Assembly: GCA_033220425.1 (NCBI GenBank)
Contig: CM065650.1
Span: forward strand, 2,914,001-2,978,000
Reading direction: 5' to 3'
Length of the DNA stretch: 64,000 bases
From: Lepraria neglecta
Taxonomy: Eukaryota; Ascomycota; Lecanoromycetes; Lecanorales; Stereocaulaceae
Each line of letters starts with the position of its first letter. Positions within the stretch are counted from its first letter, which is position 1. Below the pieces are notes generated by a model. That model was not told the origin of the DNA. It did no database searches and saw only the letters and a list, made by a program, of their open reading frames with translations. The translations under genes and the position numbers were made by a program. Shown piece by piece: positions 12,819 to 26,773 of this stretch.

Positions 12819-13268
12819 CAACGCTCTTGATGGTTACCCAACTAATTAACTTCTTGGCGGTTTAGGTGGTTGGTTTGCCTTTTTGGCCCTCGTAGTTGGA
12901 CCGGTTTGAGGTCTCAATGGTCCTGGTTTAGTCCGTTTAACATGTAAACCAGGTGGTTGGAACCACTGAAACCGCCAAGACATCGAGGAGAAGATTTTCT
13001 TTCTATATCGAGTTAGCGCATTTCTCAAAGAGTTAGTAGCCCTAGCCCTATCACCGGGTTTAGCCGAAGACATCTTAGCCTTAGCGGAAATCAGTCGGGA
13101 AACTCGTACCGAGCTCTAGCCCTTGGACCATTTAAAACCATTAGTGACTACTTGGTTTTAATGGTTTAGGTGGTTTGACTTTTGAACCAGCTCACCTAAC
13201 CACTAAAACCTCGTTAGTTGGACCGGTTTGCGTTTAAAACCAGCTCATTCAAACCATCAAGAGCCTTG
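12819..13268. mobile_element. hAT-type MITE, 450 bases
   Basis: The ends are inverted repeats of 17 bases with one mismatch: CAACGCTCTTGATGGTT on the left and, read on the other strand, CAAGGCTCTTGATGGTT on the right. The flanks are identical 8-base copies of CCCAGCAC. Inside, the 15-mer AGTTGGACCGGTTTG occurs at 12894-12908 and again at 13216-13230, and GGTTTAGGTGGTT occurs near each end (about 12860 and 13160). Such subterminal repeats are typical transposase-binding sites in hAT elements. There is no transposase; the short minus-strand frame 12846-13073 is not recognisable. The element is non-autonomous and would need a source transposase elsewhere. The perfect target duplication suggests a fairly recent insertion. 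Confidence 0.85.
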
Positions 13269-13276
13269 CCCAGCAC
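13269..13276. repeat. Right target-site duplication of the MITE
   Basis: Exact copy of CCCAGCAC found at 12811-12818. Confidence 0.85.
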
Positions 13277-14018
13277 TCTCTCCCAAAAAGCAACGCAAAA
13301 AGAGAGGAGTCCCGAGTAAAGCAATACCTGCATGTAGATTGTCAGCATTATTCTATGACGGTGTCATCCTTATTCGGTAGACGGCAATTGATGGAACCAG
13401 CGTGGGCTTGCCAGCGGCTTCAAGCAAGAGACGCGTCGTCCCAGAAGTCCCTTGACTGTATCGTTATTGAGACTTGCCGGCAGCTTACACATTTTTACTG
13501 TGGTGTCACCCTTGCAAAAGAAATTTGGAAGAAGAGGAAACGACTCCGTTGATATAAGGGACTTGGGGGTGCTGAACCATGGAACGGTTAGCAGAAGTGG
13601 AGCAAATGTGCTCATAGGAAGACCTCTAATCCACAGGTATATAGGCAATGACGTCGAAAAAACGGTTCCAAAGCCTTCAATATGCGTGTAAATTGAACGC
13701 AGACAATAAAGGTGTAGATGCTCTGACCTAGTTCCAAAACAGAATTTGCTACGAGTTTGCCAAGTTCAAAATCAGGAGTTTGCCCCCCAAGTCTAAATTC
13801 TAGAGCGCAAGTGTATAGGAAACCGTGAAAGCCGCCCCTTCGATACCGCAGTAGGGCACAGGAATTTCCAGTTTCATGATGAATGTAAAGATTAGCAGAA
13901 CATAAATCATCGCATGCTCAAGGTGAAATCAATGCTTCGCAGAGGTTGAGGATGGCCACAAAGTTAAAATCTCCACGACCTCCTCTTCTCCCCAACCACA
14001 GGATCTAATCCCCTCAAA
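13277..14018. other. Intergenic, upstream of the secreted-protein gene
   Basis: No gene recognised. The last 60 bases before 14019 are rich in C and T, a common feature of fungal promoters near the transcription start. Confidence 0.4.
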
Positions 14019-14785
14019 ATGAAGCTCCCTGCCGCCCTCCTCGCCCTCCTCGCCCTCCTCCTCACCTATTCCTCTGCATCTACAAACAACTACACCACAA
14101 TAAACGTACCCCCTCCCCCCTCCCCTTACTCACCGCCCACCACCCCGCTAATCCGTCCACACAGTTCGACACCCTCTCCACAACCTCCGGCCTCGGTCCC
14201 CTCCCCTCCCCCCACTACCACCTCTCCTTCCACTCCTACAGCGTCCTAACCCCCCACTCCCCATCCCTCAAAAACATAATCTCCCCGCACGACACCAACT
14301 GCGCCATCTCCGCCCCAAATGCGCTCCTCGGTTCCCGCCCCTGCGAGGACTGCACGGGAGCATACTTCGAAATCGCGAATGCGACTTGGATGAAGGAAGA
14401 GGGGTTAAACCCGTGGTTTACGCTGGTGGGGTTTTGGATTAAGCCTACGGATGCGCCGGAGCCGGGGACTACGATACGTGTGAGAGGATATAAGGCAGGC
14501 GAGGAGAAGGAGACGGAGGAGACGGAAGCGTTGGAATGGGAAGTTGAGTTCCCGAGTGGGTTCCATGATATGTTTGAGGTTAGGATTGAGGAATTTTCGG
14601 GGATGAAGTGGGAGCGGTTGAGGAGGGTGGAGGTTGTGGCGGATTTTGGGTATGGACCACTGGATTGGGAGTTTTGTGTTGATGATTTGGTTGTGCAGTT
14701 TTTTGAGGTGGAGAAGGATGAGCAGGAGGAGGAAGGTGGGGCGAGGATAGTGGGGGAGCAGGAGGTTTTGAGCGAGGAGATATAG
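14019..14785 (+). CDS. Small secreted protein, hypothetical
   Basis: Two exons (14019-14105 and 14165-14785) around a 59-base GT-AG intron with a GCTAATC branch site give 235 residues. Residues 1-20 are a clear signal peptide (MKLPAALLALLALLLTYSSA). The mature part begins with a FDTL motif, has a YHLSFHSYSVLTP strand, a CEDCTGAYFEIANATW segment with paired cysteines, and ends with GYGPLDWEFCVDDLVVQFF and an acidic tail. It is predicted to be exported. The pattern 'F-D-x-L ... aromatic-rich strands ... single terminal domain' is shared with a group of uncharacterised, probably beta-sandwich, fungal secreted proteins; I cannot name a function. Frame, splice sites and signal peptide all agree, so the gene is probably functional. 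Confidence 0.75.
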
Positions 14786-16553
<1,768 letters not shown>

Positions 16554-17557
16554 GATGGTAGGAGATGCTTCAACTATGACTTTAAATGGCAATGATTAAG
16601 TGTAATATGAAGGATTGTGTAGAAGTAAAGAGCGTCGTATGTCAAGATTGGATTTTAACAATTTTATCCATCGGAGCGAGCAGCGAGCCCGGTCTCTCCC
16701 CGCCGGCTAAACTCCGGCTATTCCCACGGGATACTTTTTCCAACTCGAGCTGAGGTATCCTTCGAGCCATCTTTGCTCTCCTATCCTCAACTTACGGGTC
16801 GCTGTCAACTAGCTTCGGCGATTGCCCATCGCTGGGTCCACAGCGTGTCATCGCTAAGGTCACTAACGGTTGGCAGGATATGACGACACGAGATACATTA
16901 GATGTACCCAATCGTCATATTTCAACGAGTAAGGATTCGATATTCGCCAATATTAGACACGCTAGCCTTCAGTTAACGGCCGACTTGCTGCTAACAATGA
17001 TGTGGTTGACGCTCGGGCCGGAAGGACAGTGGATTTTGGCGTGTATACTAGAAATTCCGACTCCATAGGCCAGGAACTACCTAAGACTCTATACTGTCTT
17101 GAGCGATAGCTTAGATGGAAGCATGTGGGGTTGGATAGCTCCTCAGCCTACGAGACCCATTCCTCAAAAGCCCGTGCGGCTAGTTGCAGGCAAGGAGATC
17201 ATGAATCTGATATATCGCAAAATTCCCGAAGTGGCCCCCCCTTTTTTCTCCCTCCACCCACCACTGGGAGGATTCAAGCCCATTGCGTCTAGAATATCGG
17301 AATCAGACCCAAATATTCGGTCAGTCCAACAGGAAAACTGTATATTATCGCAAGTCCACCTGCCACATTTGTTGTTCCCTTTCAAGCACCGTGCATATTC
17401 ATGCAGGGAGGCGCCCTTGTAAGTCATTTGTCCAGCGGCATATATACATCAAACCCTAAAGCCCAGCCTAAAATACTATACAATTACTGAGCTCTTCCTT
17501 CCTTTATCATCTACTCTTTTTCCAATTCTATTTCGAGACACGTTCTTGTTGCACAAC
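16554..17557. other. Divergent intergenic region
   Basis: About 1 kb between the divergent dehydrogenase gene and the decayed gene at 17558. No gene is seen; short frames (16880-17068, 17099-17422) show no family resemblance. It should contain the dehydrogenase promoter. Confidence 0.4.
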
Positions 17558-20491
17558 ATGGTTAACAGGCTCACAAGCAGTGCAGATAGCACAGTGCGTC
17601 AATTTACACTAGCCGATATTCCAAAGATAACAGATCTGTACGAATTGCTCGGAGTCACAAATTCGCTCGGATTCGAACCATCGACGCGTCAATGGCGAAA
17701 AGATTATGTTACAGAGGGCGGTAGATCTGGCCAGCAGCTACTCAAATGGTATGAAGATTAGGACTAGATGAGGACGATGACTCTAGCATATCTTGAAAAA
17801 GGGGGTTACGGGGCCAAGTATTGGCCCTCAACTGGCTATCCTCGCCGTGAGGGACAGCTAGAGTACCCGAAGGATCAACATAAGTAGGTATACAGACTCT
17901 GAAGAAGCCCAGCGCGTACTGAAGCAGAAAGGATTACGGAGCTCTTAGTGCAGACTTTCTGGCGGCAGGACATCAATTTATCGAGGAATCTCAAAATCGC
18001 ACCAGGGTTCCACGTCTCGTAACAGAAGAAACAATGCTTCCCAAAGTCCTCCACTCCGCGATGCAGATAACACTTCACAATCGTCCAAAATCTCCTATTC
18101 AATACGGTAAGTCTTTCGATTCATGACTGTGTCACTTCCCATTGAAGTAAACATTACAGAAGTGCCAGCTCAGAACACGATTCTACAATACCAAAGATAT
18201 CACTTGCATCACAGTTGATGAAGAAACACGGTGAGAGACATGATCGACTATCGGCATTTGTTGGCGTATCAATCGGTAACAATGTGCCAGGAACAACAAT
18301 CGATCTAGCTCGCAGGGCTCTGGTATCTCAAGGCGGACCTGCCCAGCTAAGTCTGGCCGCGCAGGGGCCTCCGCAACCGCGGCGAGGGGAGGATATATAT
18401 GAATACAATGATAGCGAGAACGACACGGTGGGGCGCCACAGACAAGCAAGCGAGGTAGGTGGGAGCCATCGCTGGCTTATGATCAACGGCCCTGCTATAG
18501 GATCTACAAGACCGATGTGCTGAAATATCTGCAGACGTAATCAGTGCCCTTAGCACACTCAACAGCGAGGAGCTTCGCTCCAATCGCTAAGATGACTGCC
18601 GGGGCAGTGGTTTCCGCAGATTTCCTGGCCAGATTCCGGTTAACCCAGAACGCTACACCGAGCAGGTCAACATCACCTGCTCGCCGTATGGAAGCAAGCA
18701 GTGGTGGTACTAGGGAGAGAGATCTAACCACTCAAAAGCTTACTTCCGTACAGGTCTCCACTTGGGCCTTGACAAGTGCACAGCTTGTGCAAGCCTTCGG
18801 TAGTTCCATCCTTGGGTCACGCCGCTTTCTGGCGGAGCTCTGCAACTTCTCAAAGCCCGACGTATCCTTTTCTGAGTCCCTAGGTTTCATATGCCATCAG
18901 CGTGAGGAGCGAATGAACAACCTAGAAAATGAAGGCCGTTTTCCCACTAAGATCTGGTTGTCCACAGATGTCAACAGAGCGATGGCGAATTGGTCCGCAC
19001 TGAACGCAAAATCAACGTCAGAAACCCGGAAGCGCAAGAGAGTTGAGGGAGCTACCCAAGAAAGACCTCACGGGGCTGCCGGCGAGCAGAAAGGTGATTC
19101 GGGAGACAAGGAGCAGAATGATGATGCACAAGACGACAATGACAAGTCCGGTGCTGAGAACGAAGACGGAGGTCAGGAAGATGACCGCTTAGATAGACCG
19201 GACGTTGATACTGGTGATGGCTATCGTCCGCCGCTAAATCAGGGGTCTAGACAGGACCTTGTCTCTGGAAAAGAACATCCTGCTCTTGGGAATCCTGCTC
19301 CCGCAGACGACGCATCTCAGGGACGCAACGAGACACCAGACGAGCGACTACGTACCCCGAGATCTGCTAGAAACGTCGTTGATGATGAAGAAGATACGAC
19401 GGGACAGAGAAGACTTTCGAATCGTAAAAGATTCCCTGCGCAGAAACATGAAGAGTCTTCCGAGCGGCGCAAGACCACCAATATTGAATTGGTATGCAAG
19501 ACTCTGGAGCCGAATCAGCCGTCTATTGGTGCGGAGAATACTCAATTTGTACATGATTTCGAAGGCGAGCACCCTCCTGACACTGCGCAATGCCCCTCGG
19601 GATCAGGCAGTGAATGTCAGACATCGCTTGATCGCACATCCAATCAAACTAGCGGTATCGAAGAAGCTCTCTTAGATCCGGCGTGCACATCCACCGAAAA
19701 TACAACTCACAAGGCAGCAGCGACTTCACGTCTTTCAGAGCAGGCCCAGGCGCCAACAGAGCTTCCCACTAATGAAAGCCCTCCTCATGAGGCTCAGCGC
19801 CAATCTGAATCTCCGAACAGATGACGTGAAGACGGCTTGGCTAGTCCAGCAGCCCAACGGCGATCGCTTGCCAGAGACTCTTCAACTTCATTGACGTCCC
19901 TCGACGGCTCTCTAGCGCGTGAAATGACGGAGAGCGTCAACCGCTCGCTTCCTGACGTGGACAGAGATCTCACACAACAACCAGAGCTACCGACGCCCGT
20001 TTCCTCTGAAAATTCCCACGAAAGTGCTCCAGCACAGAATAGGAAATCGCGCACCGTTATTGCCCCCTCAACGCCACTTTCCGATCGTCCTGTATCGGAG
20101 CAGTCAAACGCCCAGTCACCGCTGACTCCTTCAAGACCCAAAGTTGAGATACGTTACATGGTCATCGCGTTGCGAACCCCTCGGCTAGTCGTGAAACACT
20201 GGCTGGGATGCTCACTCCGTTACAAACCCTTGGATGACATGTTTCGTGAAGTCTCCGCCCTTATCGGCAGGACAGAGATCGGTTCATCGAATTCAAGCTC
20301 AAGACATCGCGCACGAATGTCGAGTTCAAAATCTGCAGAGGTGATGTGGATACCTTTAATAACATGAAAGTGAGGATGTCAGGAAGGGGAAGTATAAGTT
20401 TGAGATGCGGTTGGAGCCTGATTTTGGGGAGCAAGGGAGTGAGGAGATGGCTGAAGAGGATGGAGAGGATAGTGATGATCAATATGTTTGA
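17558..20491 (+). pseudogene. Decayed paralogue of the unknown gene at 24537
   Basis: This copy follows the layout of the intact gene at 24537-26773. The N-terminal module is recognisable (WRKDYVTEGGRSG; GYGAKYWPS; LEYPKD against FRKEYLTSDGTPG; YGLKYWPS; PEYPKD). The second exon starts ITELLVQTFWRQD against ITELLKQLFWRQN. An acidic segment (EDIYEYNDSEND) matches EDAFDYHNSDSE. A long low-complexity region follows (18544-20130), then the C-terminal module VEIRYMVIALRTPRLV and KYKFEMRLEPDFGEQG. It is broken: two TAG codons around 17759-17768, a TAA in the second exon, a TGA at 19822-19824 and two frame changes in the C-terminal module (about 20275 and 20375). The middle reading frame has nevertheless stayed open for over 1.2 kb, so decay is fairly recent. 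Confidence 0.7.
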
Positions 20492-22098
20492 CGCTTTGCT
20501 TGATGTTTTGGTTTGCGTTGACGTGAAGACGTTGCTCACTTTCGAACGAGAAAAGAGATCTCGATATGAGGGGTCCTTGATGGCCACTTGTTCATACGTA
20601 TGTTCTCGGTTAGGGTATTACATGAAATATCAAGTTTCTTTCTCTCGAAGTATTGCTCCAGTCGTTTGGAATCGCGGGGCAAATGCATCGATCAAGATTC
20701 TTACCTTATGGATATCGGGCCAGTAAGTCACTCGGGAAGCCGCGCTGTTATTTGTAGACTTGCGAGATAATACTACGGTGCTTTGAAAATTAGTTCGAGA
20801 AGTCATCGCCAGTATCAGAAATTCATAAGATTTGGTACCTTAGGCTGAAATCCCCTCGATTTAGCGTATACAGAACTTTCCTTCCGTGTTAGTATTACAA
20901 CTTGCTTCTACCTTGCCTAATCTAAAATTTCTAATTTACTACCCTAACGAATCGACTTATTCAAAATATTGATACATAAATATTAACGCTCTTATTACTA
21001 TAATTTATAATACCTTGAAAATAATAGAATTCGATTTATTGTTTATTTGGCGGCGCGCAATGGGGAACCTCGCTAATGCAGGTCACTTCAGTGGACCAAC
21101 GGAAGACCCTTCTCCAAAAATGGTAGTATTCGCCATATGCTATGGCGTCGGTGATTGCTATTCTAATTGCAACTAACTATTGATGTGGTGTGAGAGGCAC
21201 AGAAAATTCGGTTCTGCCTTGTCTCTGCATTGAAATTCCAAAATCAACGCAAGCCAAGGAATCCGTCAGGTTCCGCTATAGGTCAGAATAATGACACCAG
21301 CGCCAACAGCACTACCGGGCTGAATTGATCATCGCAGCTGAGCACACTACTTGCTGACTGCGTTGTAATTGCACACGGAATACTACCCTGAATCCCATCA
21401 AAGTGGTAAATCTTCACGCAGTGTGGTTCACGTCCTGCAAGACTCTGGTACAGAATCCAGTGCGTTCAGGTTTGCAATAGGAACCAGCGAACCCGGGTAA
21501 TCTGCCTGAGATAATAACGTACTGTATACCGGGTGCTCAAGCTGGTAACAGGAGAAATGCAACCATCACGGGCGGCAGAACCTCGACAACCTTTGCACAA
21601 AAGGTAGGTTAGTGTTCTCACTCCTGAAGCTATACACACCGGCACAAGTGGATATGTAAATAGATGCTTGGGCGGTCTAACGCCAGGGCTAGCAGGCCTA
21701 GAAAGGCTACAACAGGTGCCCCAGCGCTAGAAAACTCCCATGCCTAGGCGGCATAGACCTGGAGTGTAGATAGGCTATATATAGGCTATGTATAAGGTGC
21801 GGGTGGGCGGGAAAGAACTGCTATGGCTCTGAAAGAGATGAACTCGACTGAAGAGCCAACTGCTGGTGGGATGCTCATACAAATAGTGCTCTCAGGAAGC
21901 ACGGATCTCTCGCTATGGCCCATGGTCATGGCGCATGGCTGAAACCGCATCTGATCATGAGACACACTAACCCACAGTCCCACTGTAGCGAATATAGCCC
22001 GCTAACTGTACAGGATCTCCTTTGTTTTTTCCTTCTCTGCGCCACTCTGAAATCCTCACCGTTGCCCACGACTCAGGATCACCTTGTCTGCGGATACT
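20492..22098. other. Gene-free stretch with an AT-rich patch
   Basis: No gene recognised. Bases about 20890-21050 are strikingly AT-rich with many TA steps, unlike the surroundings. Around 21660-21800 there is a run of short related words (CTAG, GGCTATATATAGGCTATG). The region may be remains of a RIP-mutated repeat, but no element ends could be found. Confidence 0.4.
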
Positions 22099-23125
22099 AT
22101 GGTCAATCTCTCAGATAGCATACAACCGGACATTTATGGAGCCATTTCCACCGTATATCCTGTTGCCGTGCTTGCAGCGGTATTACGCCTGCTGGCTCGA
22201 CGTGTGTCTAAGGTCGGTTATTGGTGGGATGATTGGATCATCATCATAGCCATGGTCGAATGAACCCCGTCGAAGGTCCGCGCTAGGCTCGTTAATGCTG
22301 ACTTGTAATTAGATATTCAATACTGGCCTACTTACTGCTTTTACTCTCCGTCAATACCCAACGATTCTTCACAAATGGTAAATGCATTGATGCAATAATC
22401 TAGAAGCAAAATACGGGATGGGAAAGCGTTACGAGATCGACTCGCTGGATGCGTTTGCATCCCTTCTCAAAGGATTGTTGGCTGCCATAATATTCTACAC
22501 TTGCACAGTTGCTATAACAAAATACTCGATTCTGGCCTTGTACTAGCGGCTCTTCGGACACGTACGCACAGTTCCCCTCTCAACTATTGGCCTAGCTAGC
22601 ATAGTGATGGCCTGGTGCATCGCTACTGTCAGTATAAAATACTGCTCCTATCTCTCAGTACCGTACGTTTCGCTAATACAATAGATTCAATAGATCCTAC
22701 TTTCCATCTTTCAATGCACACCAGTCAGTTTCTTATGGAACAAGACGCAGTCAGGCTCATGCGTCAGTCCCTTCAAATACTTCATTGGCATCCTCATCCC
22801 AAATATTGCAACGGACGTCGCGACACTTCTGCTACCCCTTCCACTTGGGTGGCGATTGCAGCAACCGACTTCGCACAAAATTCTGTTGTCGGATTGTGAG
22901 CACACTTTTTCCTTTCCCCGTCAATCTAGCCCACATAACGCCCGGCTGAAATCAGATTCCCAATGTCGTCGGCGTCTCTATCGTCCGCCTCGTGATCCTG
23001 ATTGGCATAGAACTTACGGCCGTAGACTTGACATGGGATTCATTCGCTTTTGGAATCTAGTATGTTGTCGAAACCAGTGTTGCAATTATATCTGGTATTT
23101 TTTATCTCTGAGGAGGAGCGTGTAA
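22099..23125 (+). pseudogene. PTH11-like rhodopsin-domain membrane protein, broken
   Basis: Segments of a seven-helix fungal rhodopsin-domain protein appear in order: the first helix region and the hallmark GYWWDDWIIIIAM (22200-22250); an intron ending TGTAATTAG near 22313; YGMGKRYEIDSLDAF; a helix with ITKYSILALY; NIATDVATLLLPLPLGWRLQ; and LTAVDLTWDSFAFGI then YVVETSVAIISGIF. Two stops fall exactly where this family has tryptophan (LY*RLFG, TAG at 22544-22546; GI*YVVE, TAG at 23058-23060), as expected from TGG to TAG change. Other frame breaks occur between. Such proteins are thought to be plasma-membrane sensors; this copy is not expected to work. Confidence 0.65.
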
Positions 23126-24536
23126 TAGCCGCTTTTATTCATCACATAGTTATTGAGCGTATAATTTTCCTACTCCCTGCCTTATAGCCTGCCTCCCTAC
23201 TCTCCGCCCGATAATTAGCTACTTCCAAAGACAGCCAACCAAATCCTCCCACCGAGCCACTCAATCACTAGGTATAGGGAAGAACAGTATCTCTGCACGA
23301 GATGGCGTTGACCTAGACCCAACATTGACTCGAAGCACCGACCATCCCTTCTTCCAATTGCCGGAAACCCTCGAAGCGATTCCGCTAACGATCCAAGAGT
23401 TTTGAATTTCGAGCTAGATCGGATTAGGGAGGGGCGGCCAGGAGCGATTAGGGTGAAGAAAGACTTTGATGTTGAGTGGCAGAGTAGGGACAAGAGTGAA
23501 ACTTGTGGTAGTGGAAGTGGGTGGAATGACTCACCAGGCGGAGACGGATTATAGAGGGTTGAATCATTTTGACAGGTGGGGATTATCTGTTGGAGGAAAG
23601 TACAGACTGTCTAGAGGCTCTCGACTTGTTATGGATGTCACGGTACGTATAATTTTCGATCTAGGTTGGAGGCTGCTACCTTGGGGCACTAGCATCATGG
23701 GCGCACCAGTACTGCAGGCTAGGTGTCAGAATCAGTTTCAGCGTGTTTCAAAATCCATCACGTGGAACCCCAACACTGGCTCCGGATAGTTGTGAGAGGT
23801 AGACGGTCGTCTTCCAAACATGACATGTCGGACAGCCTGTTCGGGTATGTCGACAATACGAGCGAGGCGCAGCGCATGGGTCTCAGCCAGCAACAAGGGG
23901 ACGGTATCGCTATCTAGGTAGCCTAGATGGTCTGCCTAAAGAAGCATGTGCCAAAACCCTCGCCTCCGCTAGCCGAGGCACATTTCTAAGGACTGGGTCA
24001 ATAGGTCCCATTGAGGCAGCTGGTTAGCTCAGGCTCAAAACAAAGCCGAAACGGGGACGCAGATTGAGACCTTTGGAGCAGGAAAATGTAAGGGTGCGAT
24101 CGCAAACCACCAAACCAACCTGTTCTTCTGTCAAGAGTGACCTGGCCTAGTATTTCACCTTCGTTGCGGTGCGAAAGCATATGATCGAGAACGCCTCGCT
24201 GTAGCAAAAATGCCTGGGCCAGGCAGCAATTACTTTTCGTAGCAGTTGCCGCCTGGCAACCCTCCATTGCAGAATCCTTCGCGCGGCACAGCCACATCCT
24301 TCGCCAACCCGACCAATTGAATTGCAAAGTCTCGTGGACCTGCAGTATCGAAAACGCAACTAAACCCTTCTAGGCTGCGTTCATGATTCACAATGCAAGA
24401 GCTGCAAATTCCTTGCCAGAATCCCTGTTCACTGAAATCAGGTTTGTCTAACACATGGTATTCATCTCGTCTCAATTCCTCTCCGCCTTCCTTTCCTATT
24501 TATTCTACTTCGCAGCCCACTACCCAACTTTGCAAG
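23126..24536. other. Intergenic, nothing recognised
   Basis: About 1.4 kb with no recognisable gene or repeat. The last 120 bases before 24537 are pyrimidine-rich, similar in character to the sequence in front of the related gene at 17558, and probably are the promoter. Confidence 0.4.
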
Positions 24537-26773
24537 ATGTTCCAATCTAGTAAACCGCCAATTGCTCAGAATCGAATCCCAAAAGTGAAACACCTCCATG
24601 AGAGTTTAGGATTTGGGCCCTCCTTTAACAGACCAATTACCGATCTTCAGGATTCTACACATCATTTCCGAAAAGAATACTTGACAAGCGACGGTACACC
24701 AGGCAGAGATCTTACGGACTGGAAAACGTCGAAGACTCAGAATGACTTGTTACGAATGACTCGCACTTTCCTTGAGGACGAATATTACGGACTGAAATAC
24801 TGGCCATCAAAGGAAAACGCATCATCAAGACGTATACCAGAGTACCCAAAAGACAGCGAGAAGTGAGTACGCAACCATCCGAGTATGAGACGTTTGCTAA
24901 GATGTACAACCCAGAATCACCGAGCTGTTGAAGCAATTGTTCTGGCGACAGAATATGCACAGCGCGCATAATGCAAAGCACCCGGACAGGGGCCGTCAAG
25001 TCCGCGAGAGCGTTGAGAGTGATGCCACCTTAATAAACACTTCTACAAACCATCCACGTTTCGTCGATCTTTCCGATCAAGACTCGAGGCCTTTCCCCCA
25101 TAACAACAGGTATATCTTGCAAAGTGCTCTGCTATTATGATCAGATTAACTGACCACACTAGACCGACCACTTCACCCCAAACCGAAACCTTCAACCACG
25201 GCCTTCGTTCCCCTCCATATGAAAATCCCGAAGATGTTTTACGACATGGTAATAGCTTTACGTCAACGCACATGAAATGGGATGTATCAAGCAGCACTGA
25301 GCGCAATGCTTCTGCGAGCCGCCCAAAGCAACCTGCTCCGCTTGGTGGTACCACAAGATACATTGCGCTCCCAGAGCTGGATGAAGACGCCTTCGACTAT
25401 CATAACAGCGATAGCGAGACTGAACAGCACGCAGGGACAGCAAACAAGGTACGTTCACAGTGTTCCCGGAGCCAGCCCCCGACGTGCTTTCTGATAGAAG
25501 CATCAAGGTCATTGTGCTAAGATATCGAAAACAGGATGTTGAAAACACCATTGCAGACCTTGAACATGATCATATTGACGATGAACGTATGGAGGCGCCA
25601 AGGCCCCGAGGCATAGCGCCGGAAGCAAGGATGGTAGCTCCACCCGTAGAGCCTACTGCTATCCGTACACCAGCACATCCTGCTCAGAAGACTCCCCCGA
25701 GCAAGTCAAAGGCCTCCACAGAGTCTAAAGAGGCGAAGAGGAAGAATGCTGATGACGACGATGCCGAATATATGCCAAGTAAAAAGCTCAAAACGCAGAA
25801 CGTCACATCGTACATTGCTATCACGAAGCCTAGCAGGCGCAGGAAGAATACTGAGCATGACAGTAGCAAGTCTTCCGCTTCGGTGAGCGGCGTAAACTCA
25901 ACTGCTGGGCCGTCCTCCATTACATCAGAGTTCAAAAATACGTCGCCTGTTGTGATTTCTGAGACGACCAACACTACTGCAAACTCTGTTCGCACTCCAC
26001 CTACTCCTCATAGATCTTTCACGGTAGATCAAGGCACTTCTGCTACGGGAACAAAGATCTCGACGCCACAGAAGACATCAACTCTCATTGATAAGTTAAG
26101 GGCACAAAAAAGGCTCGAGAAAGAGAGACCTTCAACGCCTGCTGTACCGCAACCTGACGAGGTCAGCGTTCGTGATCCTCAGGAATCTCCTATACCGTCT
26201 TCAGGTCCTTCATATCAAGTCGAAGAGGGTCTGAATCATCAAGCATCGCACACGGACACTGCAGCTTTGGTTCAGGTCGCCGAGGCGCGAGCCGACAAAG
26301 GACAAGTCTCTTTCGACAACACAGCGCAGGCTGCCTCGGAAATAGCTCAAGAAGCACCTGCTCCTCATACCTCAACTCCTGCGATTGAGATACGCTACTC
26401 AATAATCGCATCTCGGACTCCTCGATTAGTCAAGCGAAACTGGGCAATCCAGTCACTGAGCGGAATGACTATCCATACGCTTTTCGAAGAAGTGGCAAAA
26501 GCCGCTTCCAAGGCCAATGTCCTACGCATAGATTTCAGGCTCAACTTGTCACAAGCTGATTCGGAGTACTCGATTCGACGAGATGATGCTAAAACCTTTG
26601 AGGCTATGAAGGATGAGTTTGCAGATGACGTAATTAATGATTGGCAAGAGAACGGTAATACCAAGTTTAGCATCTGGTTAGAGCCGGATCCTGTGGAGAA
26701 GGGGCCGGAGGTGAGAGCCGCAGGTTCGGTTGTTGAGAGCATTCGTAAAGATTGTCCCAGAATTGCGATCTAG
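24537..26773 (+). CDS. Unrecognised two-module protein, intact member of a local pair
   Basis: Four exons (24537-24862, 24915-25109, 25163-25448, 25535-26773) joined by GT-AG introns in the correct phases give 681 residues. I do not recognise the family. The N-terminal module (about residues 1-150) is rich in aromatic and charged residues (FRKEYLTSDGTPG, YYGLKYWPS, LLKQLFWRQN). The middle (about 180-540) is low-complexity, full of Ser, Thr, Pro, Lys and Glu, with a nuclear-signal-like KKLKTQN / SRRRKN part near residue 365. The C-terminal module (about 560-665) reads IEIRYSIIASRTPRLVKRNW, then an LFEEV helix, FRLNLS, DAKTFEAM, and KFSIWLEPD; it is shared with the decayed copy at 17558-20491. 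No transmembrane segment or signal peptide is seen. A nuclear role is possible but is a guess. Confidence 0.7.

Noticed and set aside
17660-17690. Possible tRNA B-box (GGATTCGAACC)
   Set aside because: It is inside the first exon of the family gene (LGFEPSTRQW), and no acceptor stem or A-box can be found around it.
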